Shown: positions 63,488-64,000 of the stretch, in pieces
Layout: each line of letters begins with the position of its first letter
Numbering within the stretch: the stretch's first letter is position 1
Source of the DNA: CAZKAP01 sp964552195
Lineage (GTDB): Bacteria; Bacteroidota; Bacteroidia; Flavobacteriales; Flavobacteriaceae
DNA length: 64,000 nt
Reading direction: 5' to 3'
Assembly (NCBI GenBank): GCA_964552195.1
Contig: CAZKFM010000002.1
Location: 372,001 to 436,000 of the forward strand
The notes under the pieces: generated by a model
Seen by the model: only the letters and a program-made list of their open reading frames with translations
The model's database searches: none
Told to the model about the DNA's origin: nothing
Program-made: the position numbers and the translations under genes

Positions 63488-64000
63488 ATGGCCGAGGTGG
63501 AGGAAAAGAAATGGTACGTGGTTCGCGCGGTAAGCGGGCAGGAGAACAAGATCAAAGGATACATCGAAAGCGAGGTGGAACGCAACGGCTACGGTGATTA
63601 TCTGGAGGAGGTTCTCGTGCCTACGGAGAAGGTAGTGCAGATTCGCAATGGGAAAAAGGTGCATAAAGAGCGCACCTATTTTCCGGGTTACATTATGATC
63701 AAGGCACACCTGGTTGGTGAAATGGTTCACGTGATCAAATCGATTACCAATGTAGTGGGATTTCTGGGTGAGACCAAGGGAGGAGAACCCGTGCCCCTCA
63801 GGAAGTCAGAGGTGAACCGAATGCTCGGGAAGGTGGACGAACTCGCGGTGAATACGGATTCCGTTTCCATACCATTCGTTATGGGGGAAACCGTCAAGGT
63901 GATTGATGGACCGTTCAACGGCTTCAACGGGACTGTTGAGAAGATTAATGAGGAAAAGAGGAAACTGGAGGTCATGGTGAAGATTTTTGGCCGGAAGACT
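63488..64000 (+). CDS. nusG: Transcription termination/antitermination factor NusG, partial
   Basis: First 171 codons; runs off the right edge with only about a dozen residues missing. NGN domain: KKWYVVRAVSGQENKIKGYIESEVE, VLVPTEKVVQIRNGKKVHKERTYFPGYIMIKA; KOW domain: GETVKVIDGPFNGFNGTVEKINEEKRKLEVMVKIFGRKT. Binds RNA polymerase clamp and links it to Rho or the ribosome. secE-nusG is the usual pair, followed elsewhere by rplK. Confidence 0.97.
   Translation, partial: MAEVEEKKWYVVRAVSGQENKIKGYIESEVERNGYGDYLEEVLVPTEKVVQIRNGKKVHKERTYFPGYIMIKAHLVGEMVHVIKSITNVVGFLGETKGGEPVPLRKSEVNRMLGKVDELAVNTDSVSIPFVMGETVKVIDGPFNGFNGTVEKINEEKRKLEVMVKIFGRKT

Overview
The window looks like chromosomal DNA from a Bacteroidota bacterium of class Flavobacteriia, probably family Flavobacteriaceae; genus is not assigned. 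The evidence is promoters of the Bacteroidota type (TTG, about 20 nt, TAnnTTTG), an almost complete lack of Shine-Dalgarno sites except a full one before rpsU, a giant secreted protein with a type IX secretion C-terminal sorting domain, and flavobacterial gene blocks such as ftsH-LUD-cdsA-psd, pyrE/NUDIX and tRNA-tuf-tRNA(Trp)-secE-nusG. No phage, insertion sequence, CRISPR array or rRNA was seen. One 100-N assembly gap lies at 23226-23325.

Layout. 1-1.07 kb: a minus-strand operon of flavin reductase, DUF2256 protein and a DASH-type cryptochrome/photolyase cut by the left edge. 1.17-2.6 kb: kynurenine 3-monooxygenase. 2.6-13.4 kb: mostly minus-strand housekeeping and signalling genes (DUF164 coiled coil, Nif3-like, lpxK on plus, a hybrid histidine kinase, lipA, two ECF sigma factors with an anti-sigma factor, murB, an aminotransferase). 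13.8-24.2 kb: one giant modular surface protein of more than 3,400 residues, interrupted by the gap. 24.4-38.7 kb: DUF1573, valS, the ACBP/psd/cdsA/LUD/ftsH/rsfS block, birA, SRPBCC/pyrE/NUDIX, an M14 peptidase, coaD, ddl. 38.9-44.9 kb: a PASTA protein, rluD, yaaA, pyruvate carboxylase. 44.9-46.1 kb: a lone receiver protein and an unknown membrane protein. 46.2-52.8 kb: the complete trp operon (trpEGDCFBA) with its own leader. 52.9-54 kb: a marR-yceI pair. 54.2-61.2 kb: rhodanese, PspC, a potassium channel, an alanine symporter, a helix-hairpin-helix protein, acyl-CoA dehydrogenase, rpsU, xerC, hpf. 61.3-64 kb: tRNA Thr-Tyr-Gly-Thr, tuf, tRNA-Trp, secE, nusG (cut by the right edge).

The best regulatory find is a trp attenuator upstream of trpE: a 14-codon leader peptide with two adjacent Trp codons, a UUCG-capped terminator hairpin abutting trpE, and an alternative pairing starting at the leader stop codon that would block the terminator. 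It sits directly behind a well-formed flavobacterial promoter, so the leader mRNA may be almost leaderless. Other notable points are the strong Shine-Dalgarno of rpsU, paired operator-like repeats before marR, overlapping start codons of pyrE and its divergent NUDIX neighbour, loss of all zinc-ribbon cysteines in the DUF164 protein, and an SRP-RNA-like GC-rich segment between two tRNA genes. The window holds both the complete route for making tryptophan and one enzyme of its kynurenine degradation.
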